Shown: positions 20,395 to 32,755 of the stretch, piece after piece
Numbering within the stretch: position 1 is the stretch's first letter
Layout: each line of letters starts with the position of its first letter
Source of the DNA: Galaxea fascicularis
Taxonomy: Eukaryota > Cnidaria > Anthozoa > Scleractinia > Euphylliidae
Direction: 5' to 3'
Length of the DNA: 64,000 bases
NCBI GenBank assembly: GCA_948470475.1
Contig: OX419347.1
Span: 3,897,572 to 3,961,571 of the forward strand
Translations under genes and position numbers: made by a program
Notes under the pieces: model-generated
Databases searched by the model: none
What the model was told of the DNA's origin: nothing
The model's input: the letters and a program-made list of their open reading frames with translations, nothing else

Positions 20395-23300
20395 TCAGTT
20401 GGGATGAGCAGCTAAGAAATCCCGGATGTGTTTGTTCACGAGTTCCGGTTCATCCATTTGGACCCAGTGGTTTGAGCCTTCAATGAGTCTGTTAAATGGT
20501 GAACATGGAGTTATTAATTATGCAAGCTATTGAATATTGATTACTGGAGTGAAGCAGGAGGAAGAGAGAGGGGTGGGAGGGGTCAAGAAACATGGGTTGG
20601 AGGGGAATAGGTGATGGGAAGAAACAGGAATGTAGTGAAGGGCGGGAAGTATACGGGGGGGGAAGGAGGGGGATGGGAAAACAAGGAGAGGAGAAGCAGG
20701 GAGGCAAGGAGAGAAGGAGTGTGAGTATGTGATGGGGGATGGGATGGAAAAAGACAGACGTAGACAGTACGAAAAGAAAGAAACAAGGGGGAGGGGGTAA
20801 TTGGCTTAAGAGGGAAGGGGTATGGGAAGGCAAGACAAGACAAGGATGTGTTGAGGGATAAGGAATAAGAACAGAGAGTGGAACAGAGAAACGAAAGACG
20901 AGAGAAGCGCTGAGGAAAGCGAAAAATTTTGGAAGTAGGAGGAAGGGGGGAAGGGGAATAGGAAGCGAATAGGCAGAGAAAGAATGGGGGACCAAGAGGG
21001 AAGAGAACAACAGAGTCAAATGAACAGAGAACTGAATGGAACGGTGGATAGATTTGGAGAGCAAACAACAAATGGCATCCTTACGCAGTTGTCAGATCTG
21101 TGACAAACTGTTCTGTTCCATTTAAGGTTTCCACCGTAAGTGCGCTGTCTCCAGTTCCCTAAATAAAACAGGACTCCTTGTCAATGAACATATTCCAACC
21201 AAGATCTCTGCAAATGATTGTTTCGATCAGCAGAAAAAAATTTCTACCAACTGAATGTCCCAAGAGAAAGGCAATAAAACTTCATATACATTCTCTTGAT
21301 CAGTCTTCTAATATTTCATAATACAAGCTTGAGTGGCAGGCACTGAGTGAAAGGGGAGGGGGATGGAGAATGAGAGAAAAAATGGTTCCGCACTCCCACC
21401 CCCCACCCCCAACCCCCTTTGGACACCTGCCACACAGGCTACTATACTACTAGTTCGTAGAATTTGGTTAAGCATCAACTGTGAAGCCGTTTCATGTTAT
21501 GATCATTTCATTTATTCTCATAACCTGTGTCAACCTTGTTCCCAGGTTCTTGCTTCTTCCTGTCCAGAGGAGCGACAGGAAGAAGAGAGACCCTGGGAAT
21601 GAGGTTGAACTTGTGTTAGCTTTAATAGTGATACTGTAACTGGAGAAAGTAGGCTGTGGTCACTGTTAGGCTTTAAAAAGGTTATCAGTTATCCCTCACT
21701 TAGTGCAAAACAAAATAACTTATTACAATGGGTGCATTGTGCTTATGATTATGTGTAAGTCTTTGTTTATTTTTTACGAATTTGCATAGAGTCCCTATCA
21801 ACACATACCCCCGTAAAATTGCAAAATCAATATACAGATCAAGCATTGAATACAAAATTAATTCTTGTAAAAAGTAAATGTCGCATAGCATAAAAGGAAA
21901 AGAAAAAAATTGTAACACAAATATGAAAAAAGTGAGCACATTCTTTAACTCATGGCTGAAGCAAAAAAATGTAATAAGTACATGTACTTTGAAAATGGAA
22001 TGTAAGATAGGTGAAGGACCTCACAAGCCCCAAGCACACAGACACAAGCATGAACCCACACCCTAAATTTACCTCCCCCCCCCCCCTTTATGAAATTCAA
22101 AAAGAAGAACGAGAGTCTTGCATTACACTTCCATCCTTGTGGTACTTACTGGTACTTAACACATTTATTCATAAAACTATGTGCTTGGTCTCCACCTCCT
22201 GGACATGGATAAAGAAGACTTTCATTTTACATAGTTTTGTATGTCTGGTCACACTATAGTTCATATTATGGAATTTAGTAAGCAAAATGTTTTGTGACAT
22301 TTCTCTTAAATATTGCCACTTTTAGAGTAAAAAACTTACCCATACAACAAGAGTTGGGGCCTTTATCTTTGTGTCGTAACATCCACGAGGCATGTCAGAC
22401 CTCAAAAGTGAATTCCTGTAGTAGTTCAAGGGTCCACTGACCCCAGATTCACTTAATGCATACTTGTAGGCTTCCACATCATCTTCTGTGAAATTCTTTA
22501 CCATCTGATTAAAATAAGGACACAGCAATAACTATTATTACACATTTCAAACTCGCTATCTCTTTAATTTCTGATTGGCCAAAAGCATACAGTGAATTTT
22601 CAAAATCAGCGCTTGTGATGTGATTCCTGCAGATTATACAATAATCATGTCAAGGTCACTGGTAATCATGTCAAGTACGACCACGGTGCATGATTTCCAG
22701 GGATAATCATGTCAAGTTCGCACACTTTCTGTGGTTTGCAGTTGGTGAAGAAGCAAAACAACGTCCAGGTTTGCAAGTGAATGTTTACTGTCGCAGCATT
22801 TAATTACATTCACTATTACATTATTACATTCGGTTTTTGTGATATCCAGAATAATTAAGGTCTTCGTAAGGGTTATCAGCTGAAGCCTTTGCATTTGGCT
22901 GATACATCTTACCTCGACCTTGATTATTCTGGATATCACAAAAACCTCATGGAACAATATTGTTTAATGTTAGTGTACAACAGGATACCCAGCATAAAGC
23001 ATTATGCTGGGTATCCTGTCATAATAATACTATTATTGCTACTTTCCTAAATAAACCATGCATTAATTGACTAGAAGAACTGGATATTGGTTCCACCCTC
23101 AGATGGGAAGCAAACCCAGTTTCCACCCTTCCCACCAGCCAAAGTCAATATCTATTACTGTGCGAATCCAACAACCGTGAACACTTTGATTTAATTTTGA
23201 CATTTCCCATCGTGAAGCAACCAATCAAAAGCCACATAAAACCACAAACTAATGAAAAGTTACAGTTTGCAGTTAAGTTTCCTCACACGTGATAAATATT

Positions 23301-26300
23301 TCTAGTGTTCACGGTTTTAGGATGTTCACAGTAATAATCTAGTCTTTGTTCACTTAAAGTGTGGCCCCCCAAAAAAACAGATTTTATTTTAATTGACATC
23401 TCTGCCAATAATATTGATAAAATTTTGAAAATGCATCATTGTAAGGGTCATCTCTGCTAATTAGTACCTTGTAAACTGCACCTAACATATGGAAGTCGTT
23501 CATCTCGATGGCAAACTCCGGAAGATAGGGTAACTGAAAGAAGAACATGTACTGGAAGAAACAAAAAGAAAAATAATAAATCCCTCTTGTTGTAGCTTTA
23601 TCGATGCATAATGCACGAGAAACTAAGACAGATGGGACAAGCTCTTGATTTTCATGTAGAAAACCAGCATGGCTGCTGAGCATGAGGTTCTACTTCAATA
23701 CATCATGTAATATAACATGAAATGTCCATAGGTCAGTCCAACATGTATATCAGAAGACTGTGACAAAGTGTCCAACACAAAATATACTTAAACGGCGAAT
23801 GATACAACACCTCTTACTAACCAATTTGAGGTCCACACTGTAAGTCACAGGCCAGGTTTTTTCCCATTGATTTATGACCCAAGCACAAAGCGCGGGCAAT
23901 AAATCGATGAGAAAAAACAAGGATCTGTAACTGACAGTACGGACAGAGAAAAAAGCCCATACAGTAGATTACCGCCCACAAAATTGAACAATCACAGTGC
24001 ACATACTAACTGAGAGATATAATAATAATGGTGACTAAGGATCAACAGACTATATGTAACTGAGTTACATATTTAAGTTGTTCATCTGGGTACCGGTAAG
24101 CCTAAAAAAAATACATGTATCACACTTCTTTTTTACTTAAAATAGTTTAACGTACCCAAGAAGCAAAGAATTGCTTTCGTGAGGACTGCAGACACTTCCT
24201 GAAGCACCTGAAGGATCAAACAAAGAAAATCTGTTACTATGTGAGTCCAATTAAACTGTGAACACTTCGATTTGATTTTGACATTTCCCAATGTGCAGCA
24301 ACCAATCAACAGCAGATGATTGCTTGATTGGATTGGCTTTACTTGAAAAACAATAATGGGTTTTCAAAAATATTCCTAGTGTTCATGGTTTTACAACTTT
24401 CACAGCAACATGTGAAATCAAAGTGCTTTAAAATCAAGTAACAGAGGAAAAGTAGAGAACATATATAACATGTAGTAAGTTCTAAATAATTATTTCAACT
24501 CACTTTGGGTGAGGAATGTTGCAACATATGAGCTTGTCAACCACTTCTGGATAAATGTGTGCTGCAGACCTGTAAAAATGAATTTAAGAACTTGATTAAG
24601 GAACAACCAAAGAAACCATGTAAAACTATACAGAGAAAGGAGTATTTATACGATCACTGTTTGAATGACTCATTACTAAAGAAACTAATATTGGCAAGGA
24701 ACATTCTTTTGGAGTGGAACCGGCCTCACTGGAGATTCAAGTTCAGCATCAAACAATGAAAAAAGGAAGGATGTGTGGTGAGAAATATTATATGTATTTG
24801 GTTGTTAAAAACATATTAAATATTATGTTTGCTACTGTACAGTAGAAACAGCTTTGCACTTGTTAAGTGTTGGCTGCTTATAGTTTGTGGAGGTCTCATC
24901 ACTATCATAGGAAAACAATACTACTCTCTCTGTAAACTCTGTATGATTATCTGCTTATGATAATTTAAAACATTTTATGTCTGGTAAGAGCTTCTACTCA
25001 AGAGCTCTACTATAATGTTGAAACAGTGGTTTGCCGATGTACAGTGCATTTCACACCCCAACTCCCCTTTTAAGAATTGATCATAATTCTCAGTTTCCAC
25101 ATGACATCATTAAAATTAAAAAATGAGGAATTATCAAACCTTTTGAGATTTTAGTTTGATTAGTTATTAGAACAGCTGAAGACGTAACTTTTAACAAATT
25201 TTCAGTTTGATAGGGTTTTTCGTCTTGTGATAAAGCAAGGTTGAATTACTAAGCTTTTGGGTGACACAATATTAAACTGGCCGCCGAGAGTGATGTCATG
25301 TAGGTTAAAAAAGTTACTCATCCCCTGAGATTTCACTATCTGAACAGTCCTTGAATGAGGATAAATATTCATATAGATGTTTGTGAGCCCTCAGAAGATG
25401 GCTACAGGCTTTTCTAGCAAAATTCGAGACATATGTTTTTGCTAGCTTCCGGCTGCCATATTTGTGCCCCTCAAAGGGACACAAACATGGCACCTCCATG
25501 TTAGGCCTTATAAATTTGAGTAAAACATTTCTTTGAATATCTCCTGCACGAAACATTGCACAGACTTGAATCTTTGCAAGACTGTTTGAATATTCCTCTT
25601 CTTTTATCTCTTTGATCCTTGATTTTATTTGTTGAATGGTTTAGATGATGGTGTGACAGTGAAAATAACCCCCAGATATTGCATTTCATTTGAAAATAGC
25701 CCTTTCATTATACACATGCATTTATTCAGAGCATACATGGATGCTGTGGTTCAATTTTATCCTTGATTTAAATTCTATTTTCTCTTATTTCAAACTGATT
25801 ATCATGCATTACTAGACCCCAAAACACCGAAACTTAAATTTAAATCAAGAATAAAATTGAAGCACAACATATACAACAACAGAGGATTGATCTCTTTCAT
25901 ATTTTTCTGTGGTTTTTGCTCAGTCATCCTGTAAAAGGTGATGAGGTCAGGAGTGTGTGGGATGAAAGATACCACAGTGCTGGAAAGAATAATATTTTTC
26001 CACAACAGGACATTCGTCCTTTCAAATTTTCGTTTTGGTCAGACATTTTACCAATAGGCCATTTCCGAATTCATGTCTGCCTCCTCTTCAAAGCGAGTCT
26101 AAGTGCGAAGTTTTTGTGATGGTAATTAGTTCTACTTTACATATGAATGAAAACTAATTTTCATAACAAAAACTTCGCACTTAGACTCGCTTTGAAGAGG
26201 TCAGGCAGACATGAACTCGGAAATGGCCTATTTGATTGGACATTAATTAGCATAACGTAATTTAACATGGTATTTTGAAAACTGTATTTCAATTTGTTTG

Positions 26301-29300
26301 GATCATAATGTAAAATTGCCTGAACATTTTCAAATGGTTGGACAATGTCCCATGACCGACTGTTATTTCCACCACTGTACCACAACAAAGTAAAAATCTA
26401 ACCAAAGGTGTATAAATTTGAAAAATGGATTAATTTCAAAGAAAGTTAAAGGAAAGCATGGAACTCATTTATAGTATCACAATTAATTTTGAACATCCTT
26501 TATAGCAGCAGTTGTTTCATTATCTTACCATGTTAGACTGAGAAAACTCAGAAAAAAAACCCACAACCAGTAAAACAAAATTAAGCAATCCAAGGATAAT
26601 TAACATATCCAGTCTTACCATCCAAGAAATCCACCCCAGTCATGGCATAGCAGAGTACCAGAGCTGTATCCCAGAGCCTCTATCTGTAAACAATAAATAA
26701 ATAAAGCTTAATTAAGACCTCTTGAGGTTTAAATCAAGTGCTGTAGGGAGCTAAGATTGGCATCGAAGGTGCACAGCATCTATTTTAGGGGCATCAAACA
26801 TGCCTGCTTTCAAACACAGACATTCAAATTGGATGCAGCTGAGTCCAACAATTTCACTACAGCAAGAACTTGAAATGCAAGGCTTTTTCCACACACTAGA
26901 AGTACATACAGCTGTAAAAAAGACATTTTGAATATCTTTTCATGCATTCATTTAGCAGTGCCTTAGAAGAAATTCCTACTTACAATTTCTTTCACATCCT
27001 TCACCAGAACAGAAACCTTGTAGAAGCTTTGTTCTGTAGGGTGATCACTTTCTCCATACCCCCTGAAATGCAAGTGACTTAATATAAATATGTAACACAT
27101 TATTAAAGCAACTGATATTGTGATAAGGGTTAGTGCTTCTGTCCAGAATGCAAGCAATAACACCTTGGGACACTTGCCAAACTTGGGCAAAAACTGGGAA
27201 ATTTCACTACACACACTTCTATCCTTATAACACCAATGTATGTTGCTCTGTTACTGCATTTTGTAGAAGTCCCCAAGTTCCCCCAGACAATGTTGAAATG
27301 ATCAAGTCATCAATGGACTAATCTGCATTTTTGGGACCACTAAAAATCAACATTGTAATGGGGAGGTGGGGAGGAGGGGGTAAAGCAGGAAATGTCCCTA
27401 GACTTTTGTCCTGCATCGTAGATGAATACAGGGCCTAAGGTATTGACATAACAGGGCTGTCATTAAGAGCCACTAGCGAGCACATTTCCACCAACTGTCA
27501 CACAACTTTGTGCTTGCTACTTTTAGTGCCCCAGAATGAAAGAAATTGTATTTGTGAACTTCATGCTCGTTATGATCCGTAGTCACTTACTTCAACCGAT
27601 TCATCCATCTACTTTAAATCCTAGTGACACCCCTCCCTGAATGAGCTTTCCATCATATCATATGCACATTTTTAAGAAAAATAATGTTATACTTGGCAAA
27701 TTGGAGTAAGTCAGTTTATTGTTGAAAATTAACACACAGGAGCTTTATACAGGCAGGAAAGGTGGGTGGGTTACATAAAATTTGATCTTCAGTGGAAGGG
27801 GTGGTGCAGTTAACTTTGTACTCAAAGAGGGGGGTGGGCTAAACCCCCTTCCAATCCTCACAACATTTCCTAATGGGTTAAGCCCTCTACCACCCTACCA
27901 CCCCCTCATCTGTCATTTAGCACTCCAGAAGCATACTCATTAGAGAGGCATCTTGTCAAACTTAAACAAAGGAATTTCTACAATTCTTACAGTACTTTCT
28001 GGGGTTTTATTGAAAGCCAAGAACCGTCAAAAACTGTCACACGCTTTGTCAGAATTTACCTCTCATTGCTGCCTATTTTGTCCAACTTTCAGTCAAATGA
28101 TTTGACAAAAATTCATCAAGTCGCCACCTACTTTGGCCAGCTCAGACAGTTATAAAAAAAATACTGAAATCCCTGACTTTAGTCATTTTTAAATTCTACT
28201 TAAAAAATCTCACTGATAATTCTGTATATCTCATGACCCAAAACATAAATATTAGTGTAAGAATGGATAGAAATACAAGTACAGTTACGTTTTTTAACAA
28301 TGCTATTTACACAATTTGCATTTTATATTGTATCAAGTCCTGAAACACTTGGCTGCACTTTTTTTTCCTAAAACTTGTTACAACACTCCTAGCTATATAT
28401 CAAACACAGCTGTTAATTAATTAGCTATGCTTTGCATCACTATACCTTAAATCTACAGCAACCACCCTGAAGTCATTACTGAAAGCTTTCAACTGATATC
28501 GCCATGAATACCAGAACTGCAAATTGACAAAAACAGGAAAAACCACAATTTTATTAAAACTTTCTAGATCCTGTCGGTCAAAGCATAGTTAGCGCTAACC
28601 ATTGGTTAATGCTTTCAACCCTAAGATCAAAACATAAATTCTCACTTATTGTCCCTTCACATTTCTTGTAGATGTAGTAGAGAGAAATATCAAACAAATT
28701 CCTCTTGAGTGGTCCCGTCCTCAATTCTCATCATTACTCTGTTTTATAAAGCATTGATATTGCAAGGAGAAATTTGATGCTGATCATTCTTAGGGTTATA
28801 AAGGTAAAGAGCCATTAAAACTGATAGGTTGCCATGGTATTTAACCTGTGTTAGCACTAACCATACTTCAAGAAACTCAGCCCTGCATGTCAGGGGGATG
28901 ATGTCAGACTGAGCACAAGACAATATTACAGGTGTAATTGACTCAATAGTGAAACATTTCATGCTTACAACCCACTGAAGGAGTCACCTGTTTTTTATGA
29001 TTTACTGTAGTAACATTTGCCTAAAGACTGAGCAATTTTTTAACTTAATGATTATTTAACTCAGAACAGGTGAAATTTCCACAAAAGAGAGGGGTTTGGC
29101 TTATAGTTAAAGTTAATCACCTTAACCCTTTCTTGTCAGGCCGTTTAATGTACTTGTCCATATGGACCAGTACATTCTACAGATGCATGGTTACTCTTTA
29201 AGAATTGGAAAGTTGAAATGAGGCATTGATACTTTGAAATGGTTAGTGCTTTGAATTTTAACACCCCATAAATGCGCTACCATGGCCGATTTCCATTGAA

Positions 29301-32300
29301 CATGACTGTTTGGTTCCCTACAAAACCCAAACTGTCCGAAGTGAACGCCCTCAGACAACACCAAAATATACGATTTTTGTCTTTGAGTTTCCGATACAAA
29401 AACTCCTCCTGGTGCCCAAAAACGACATTTGCAGTAAAGTTCAGCTCCAGCACTTTAATTCTTTGCCACATTTTTCTGCTCACTTGTTTAGCACGCCGAG
29501 GAAAAGCTGTTGAAGAAGAGCTATCCCCACTCATCCGAAAGGTTCGTCGTCATGAGCGAAATGAATTCTGGGTAATTCCTTGATAACGGCGACATGGAAG
29601 TCCGCCAATTTCTGTTTCATAGGTTTTTTATAAGTGTTGAGCCACCCAGTCCTGCTGGCGAAATATTGTACTGATTGCATTATTTAGAAGTCAAAACAAG
29701 CCAAAACTGCCACGCTAGGTCCTGGAATCCATCCTCAGAAAGGCCAGAAAGACAACCTCACTCTTCAACCGTCATGACTCGGCGACACACTCGTGGCGGC
29801 TAAATCGCTGTGAAATTGTTTTTCACCTCTGGTTTCTTTCAGAGGATTGCCTCTACCCCCAAACCAGCTTGATGATGCCAGGCTAGGGGCTTCTGAAGTG
29901 GAAAATGACTCGAAAAAACACTTATAAGTCGCATACTTACCAAATTTCACGCCGAGTGCTCGCTTGAAAACAAGCAACAGCTAGCGTGACCAGCGTGACA
30001 AAAACAAGAGAGCCTTCAGTGCTCAAGATCAGCGAAAATCACCAAGGTAACGCCAAATAAGGAATCGCCAGATCGTCTCGATCGCTGACACTCAGAAAAT
30101 TTCAGAAATGGCTCAAGAAAACTTTGACAAGAAAGAGTTAACAGCCAAAGTGATATGCATAATTTATTATTAATTTTGCTGTTATATCAAAGTAATTTTT
30201 TCATGGTCAATCCTTCAAGGAGTTAAATAATAATCAACACAAATTCAGCTTTAGGAAATCTATTTACTTAATACAACATTCCACCAATTCTACATGTTAT
30301 AAGTAACAATGAAATGAAAATGACTTTTTAAATCCTACAATACAAGGAAGTAACACCACGAAACTACATGTCCTATGTAATTTATTATACCCACTTTAAA
30401 ACCAGAAATTGTGGCATTGGGTTTGAGATCAAAACACTCCCAGCTATGACTATAGTCCACGGTGATTAGGTACATTAATCAGCTGTTTCATAATGCCATA
30501 TTACCACTTTATACAATTGGTGGAAAATCTTTGGTGGAAAATCTGTGGTGGAAAGTAGAGTTGAACTATGAGTTGTTTTGAATCGCCATCATCTTTGGAC
30601 CAAGTTTCCTGTATTATTGTAGCTATACCAGTATAAGGAAAGATTTCCACACACCCCCATACATTATACTGTACATGCATTTTGTGACTCAAAATTCTTA
30701 ATTTCATTTTTGGAACAGGATTTAGCATGACAGTGATGCATGTATGATTTATGTGTGGGGCTGTGTGGAAATGTTTCCCCAGTATAATTGTATTGTGCGG
30801 GTTTCTTTCTTCATACCAAATTATTTCTTTTACTAAATGTGAACAGTATAGAAAGTCATACCAAAAGAAACATACCTCAGGGAAACCATGCAGGCACAGC
30901 ATGAGTGGTTTTCCTGTGTCTCCTTTGGCAACATAATGGACCCTAACATTTGATGCTGTCCTTAAGAAGCTATGTTCACCAAGCTCGGGATCAAGCAGGC
31001 AGGAAGGAGCTACAGGTGAATAACAGAAGGAATTTACAACTAACAGAGTGACTTTCAAAGAGGTGCTGTAAACCCCAAATTAGCCTGCACAGCAGGCGTA
31101 TTTTCTGGCGGACGCGTACTATTTTCTGATCGAAAGTTGAAGGCACCATATTGGATTGGTAAGATCGAGGAAAGCCTGGAGCTAGTAAAATAATGGCCTA
31201 TGCGCTCCAGGCTTTTCTCAACCTTACCAATCCAATATGGCGCCTTCAACATACGATCGGAATATTTAGCATGCGCCCGCCAGAAAATACACCTGCTATG
31301 CAGGCTAACCCCAAATCAAAGCACTTATACTCTGGCCTGATACAAAAGACATAAACAGTGCAATCAACTAATCAAAGTTTTTAAGATATATTTTACTTGA
31401 AACCAGTGTCAAGTGCAGGAAAATGGGTGCAAGAAAGTTAAAATTGGTAGAAAAAAAGAGTGGTGAAATTTTTTCTATAGGGATAGTTTGTGTCTTTCAT
31501 AATAGGCTGGGGATTTGCCAACCACCGACCGGTTGGCTCAGTTGGTAGAGTGCCGGATTACTGTGCAGGAGGTCGTGGGTTCAAACCCCGGCCAGACCAA
31601 CACTCAGGGTCTTTAAATAACTGAGCAGAAAGTGATTCCTTTGCCAGGCCATCTGCAAATGGTTAGACTTTCTAGTCTTCTCAGATAAGAATGATAAACC
31701 GGAGGTCCCGTCTCACAACTCTTCACGATTGATTCTGTGGGATGTTAAAGAACCAATAGAGACGGAAGGAACCCTGGCTGTGACCACCCCTAGTGCTGAC
31801 CTGGGAGCAATCTCAGAATACCCAGCCACTTCTGACCACTATTGTCTTCTTGTAGCGGCATCGTTTGAAGAACGAGACAGATAACAATACATACTATTCA
31901 CATGCAAATAGGTGGGCCACTTCTGACCACCATTGTCTTCTTGTAGCGGCATCGTTTGACGAACGAGACAGATAACAATACATACTATTCACATGCAAAT
32001 AAGTGGCGGGGTATTCTAGAATCAAGCCCTGACCTGTTCTATTCAGCAAGTGGCCGGGTTGGCGTTGTTATCCTAGAAATGCTTATGGTGTATGAGGCCG
32101 CACGCATAACAGGCATAAGTCAATGGGACTTTGCCGAGTGCTGAAATCATGTAGATGTAGATGTTTCCCGTATAAAAGGTCCACCTTGTATCGAGGGTTT
32201 AATATCGGAATTTTTTTTAAACAGTGCATTCTCCGACGTGCGATCAACGTGACATCAATGAGCAATGAGCTTAAAATCAAATAAACTAAGCCTAAATGTT

Positions 32301-32462
32301 ACGCACAATAAAAGGTTTGGACATACGTGTTTCGCGTTTCTTAGCCCTCGATGGTATTCTTACATTCCGAATGATGTCCCATAACAGTGCCAAACACACC
32401 AGAAGGCCATAAAACAAGCTCAAACTGTAAACAAACAACGCCCCCACCACCTTATTCGCCAT
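20395..32462 (-). CDS. EPHX4-like: Epoxide hydrolase 4-like alpha/beta hydrolase, 11 exons
   Basis: Exons in order: 32,327-32,462; 30,876-31,009; 28,446-28,516; 26,984-27,062; 26,619-26,683; 24,504-24,569; 24,156-24,207; 23,468-23,551; 22,340-22,504; 21,085-21,158; 20,395-20,488. All phases match, total 1,020 nt, 339 residues plus TGA. The first exon gives a membrane anchor (VVGALFVYSLSLFYGLLVCL) and a basic stretch, as in EPHX3/4. Then the oxyanion motif HGFPE-FWYSW, the nucleophile elbow CHDWGG (usual first residue G), PHP, the lid tyrosine region LNYYRN, the acid in GTGDSAL, and the catalytic histidine in SNHWVQ. Such enzymes hydrolyse epoxides or lipids at the ER membrane; the substrate is unknown. 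Human EPHX4 is slightly longer. The weakest junction is the exon 8 donor (GTACTA). Introns carry MITEs, a SINE and a purine-rich tract. Confidence 0.9.
20545..21064. repeat. Purine-rich tract filling the last intron of the hydrolase gene
   Basis: About 520 bp of the plus strand is mostly A and G (by eye over 80 percent), with GGAGG, GAGAGAGG and GGGGGAAGG runs. The transcribed-sense strand is therefore pyrimidine-rich. It occupies nearly all of the intron between exons 10 and 11. Confidence 0.75.
22832..22946. repeat. Hairpin repeat in hydrolase intron 8
   Basis: GGTTTTTGTGATATCCAGAA at the left and TTCTGGATATCACAAAAACC at the right form arms of about 30 bp around an 55-bp loop. Likely a MITE remnant. 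Confidence 0.7.
22980..23019. repeat. Near-perfect 40-bp palindrome
   Basis: ACAGGATACCCAGCATAA is followed after a few bases by TTATGCTGGGTATCCTGT. It can form a stable stem in DNA or in the intron RNA. Confidence 0.75.
23158..23331. mobile_element. TA-flanked MITE with CCGTGAACAC ends, copy 1
   Basis: Left end CTGTGCGAATCCAACAACCG then TGAACACTTTGATTT; right end TAGTGTTCACGGTTTTAGGA then TGTTCACAG. TA lies outside both ends (23,156 and 23,332). About 174 bp, no coding capacity, inside intron 8 of the hydrolase gene. Related to the elements at 24,237 and 13,649. Confidence 0.8.
24237..24405. mobile_element. TA-type MITE with CCGTGAACAC-like ends, copy 2
   Basis: Diverged copy of the 23,158 element: left end CTATGTGAGTCCAATTAAAC with TGTGAACACTTCGATTT, right end TAGTGTTCATGGTTTTACAA with CTTTCACAG. 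The right-hand TA is lost. It lies in intron 6 of the hydrolase gene. Confidence 0.75.
25075..25675. repeat. Dispersed 0.6-kb repeat, copy 1
   Basis: Matches 41,690-42,260 in the same orientation over the whole length, for example AAACTGGCCGCCGAGAG versus AAACTGGCAGCCAAGAA, and CTTCCGGCTGCCATATTT in both. A minus-strand frame of 80 codons exists here but is broken in the other copy, so no protein is claimed. Located in intron 5 of the hydrolase gene. Confidence 0.8.
26053..26232. mobile_element. Foldback MITE with AGGCCATTTCCGA arms
   Basis: Left arm AATAGGCCATTTCCGAATTC, TGTCTGCCTC, CAAAGCGAGTCTAAGTGCGA; the right arm is its inverse, ending GAACTCGGAAATGGCCTATT. Arms are about 80 bp with a short loop. 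In intron 5 of the hydrolase gene. Confidence 0.85.
28035..28110. repeat. Short repeat shared with the Kelch array flanks
   Basis: CTTTGTCAGAATTTACCTCT and the following bases match the reverse complement of 1,390-1,470 and 9,470-9,550 (AGAGGTAAATTCTGACAAAG). A dispersed element, not gene sequence. Confidence 0.55.
29260..30110. other. CpG-bearing segment inside hydrolase intron 2
   Basis: This segment is richer in CG than the surrounding intron and contains open frames on both strands (a minus-strand frame starts MSGDSSSSTAFPRR at 29,534). A good donor, TTTG|GTAAGTATG, lies on the minus strand near 29,941. It could be an inserted sequence or an alternative promoter. No family recognised. 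Confidence 0.25.
31072..31316. mobile_element. Foldback MITE with 9-bp target duplication
   Basis: Element 31,081-31,307. Ends TAGCCTGCACAGCAGGCGTA and, inverted, ATACACCTGCTATGCAGGCTA; inner arms CCATATTGGATTGGTAAG and CTTACCAATCCAATATGG. ACCCCAAAT is duplicated on both sides (31,072-31,080 and 31,308-31,316). A 9-bp duplication fits Mutator- or Merlin-type transposition. Located in intron 1 of the hydrolase gene. Confidence 0.88.
31527..31824 (+). repeat. tRNA-derived SINE, copy 1
   Basis: The head (31,527-31,598) is tRNA-like, with A box TGGCTCAGTTGG (31,534-31,545) and B box GGTTCAAACCC (31,578-31,588). The body continues with AAACCGGAGGTCCCGTCTCA and GGGATGTTAAAGAACC, blocks that recur in invertebrate SINEs. 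Not a functional tRNA: the acceptor stem is imperfect and a long body follows. Confidence 0.75.
31825..32006 (+). repeat. 91-bp direct tandem duplication
   Basis: Two units (31,825-31,915 and 31,916-32,006) begin GCCACTTCTGACCAC and contain GTAGCGGCATCGTTTGA and ATACATACTATTCACATGC. They differ at only a few positions. The first unit forms the SINE 3' end. Confidence 0.85.
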
Positions 32463-32564
32463 TACTTCGCGGCAACTGTGTCCGGCTCTCGTTCCGCGTG
32501 CCCGATTGTGCCCGAGTGCCTGGGGCGTTCAGGTTGATGATTGTTCATCTGAGTGTTCTCTCAG

Positions 32565-32618
32565 CCAATCCTGTAAGATCTACGAGCTTTCAATTGTTAT
32601 TTGGGATAAGGGCGGGGC
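32565..32618. promoter_or_regulatory. GC box and CCAAT box upstream of the hydrolase gene
   Basis: CCAAT at 32,565-32,569 and GGGCGGGGC at 32,610-32,618 lie 100-155 bp upstream of the hydrolase ATG. The local sequence is CG-rich. An opposite-strand ATG (MARRQWKFVGLK, 32,676-32,771) starts just beyond, so the promoter may be bidirectional. Confidence 0.5.
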
Positions 32619-32755
32619 CTCAGGTGCGATAGCCTTGTCCAACGCGCTGTAAAGGAGCTGGCAAAACGAGAGATCATGGCGAGAAGACAATGGAAGTTTG
32701 TGGGGTTGAAGTTACCCAAAACAAAAATTAATAATGGTAGTGGGACTGAGTGGAG

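Noticed and set aside
20492..21071. Two long minus-strand frames rich in S, P, L and F
   Set aside because: They are translations of the purine/pyrimidine tract inside a hydrolase intron and have no family motif.
29277..29583. Overlapping frames on both strands in hydrolase intron 2
   Set aside because: No family motif on either strand and no matching splice partner; reported only as a CG-bearing segment.
31527..31598. Functional tRNA gene
   Set aside because: A and B boxes are present but the acceptor stem does not pair well and the sequence continues into a SINE body.
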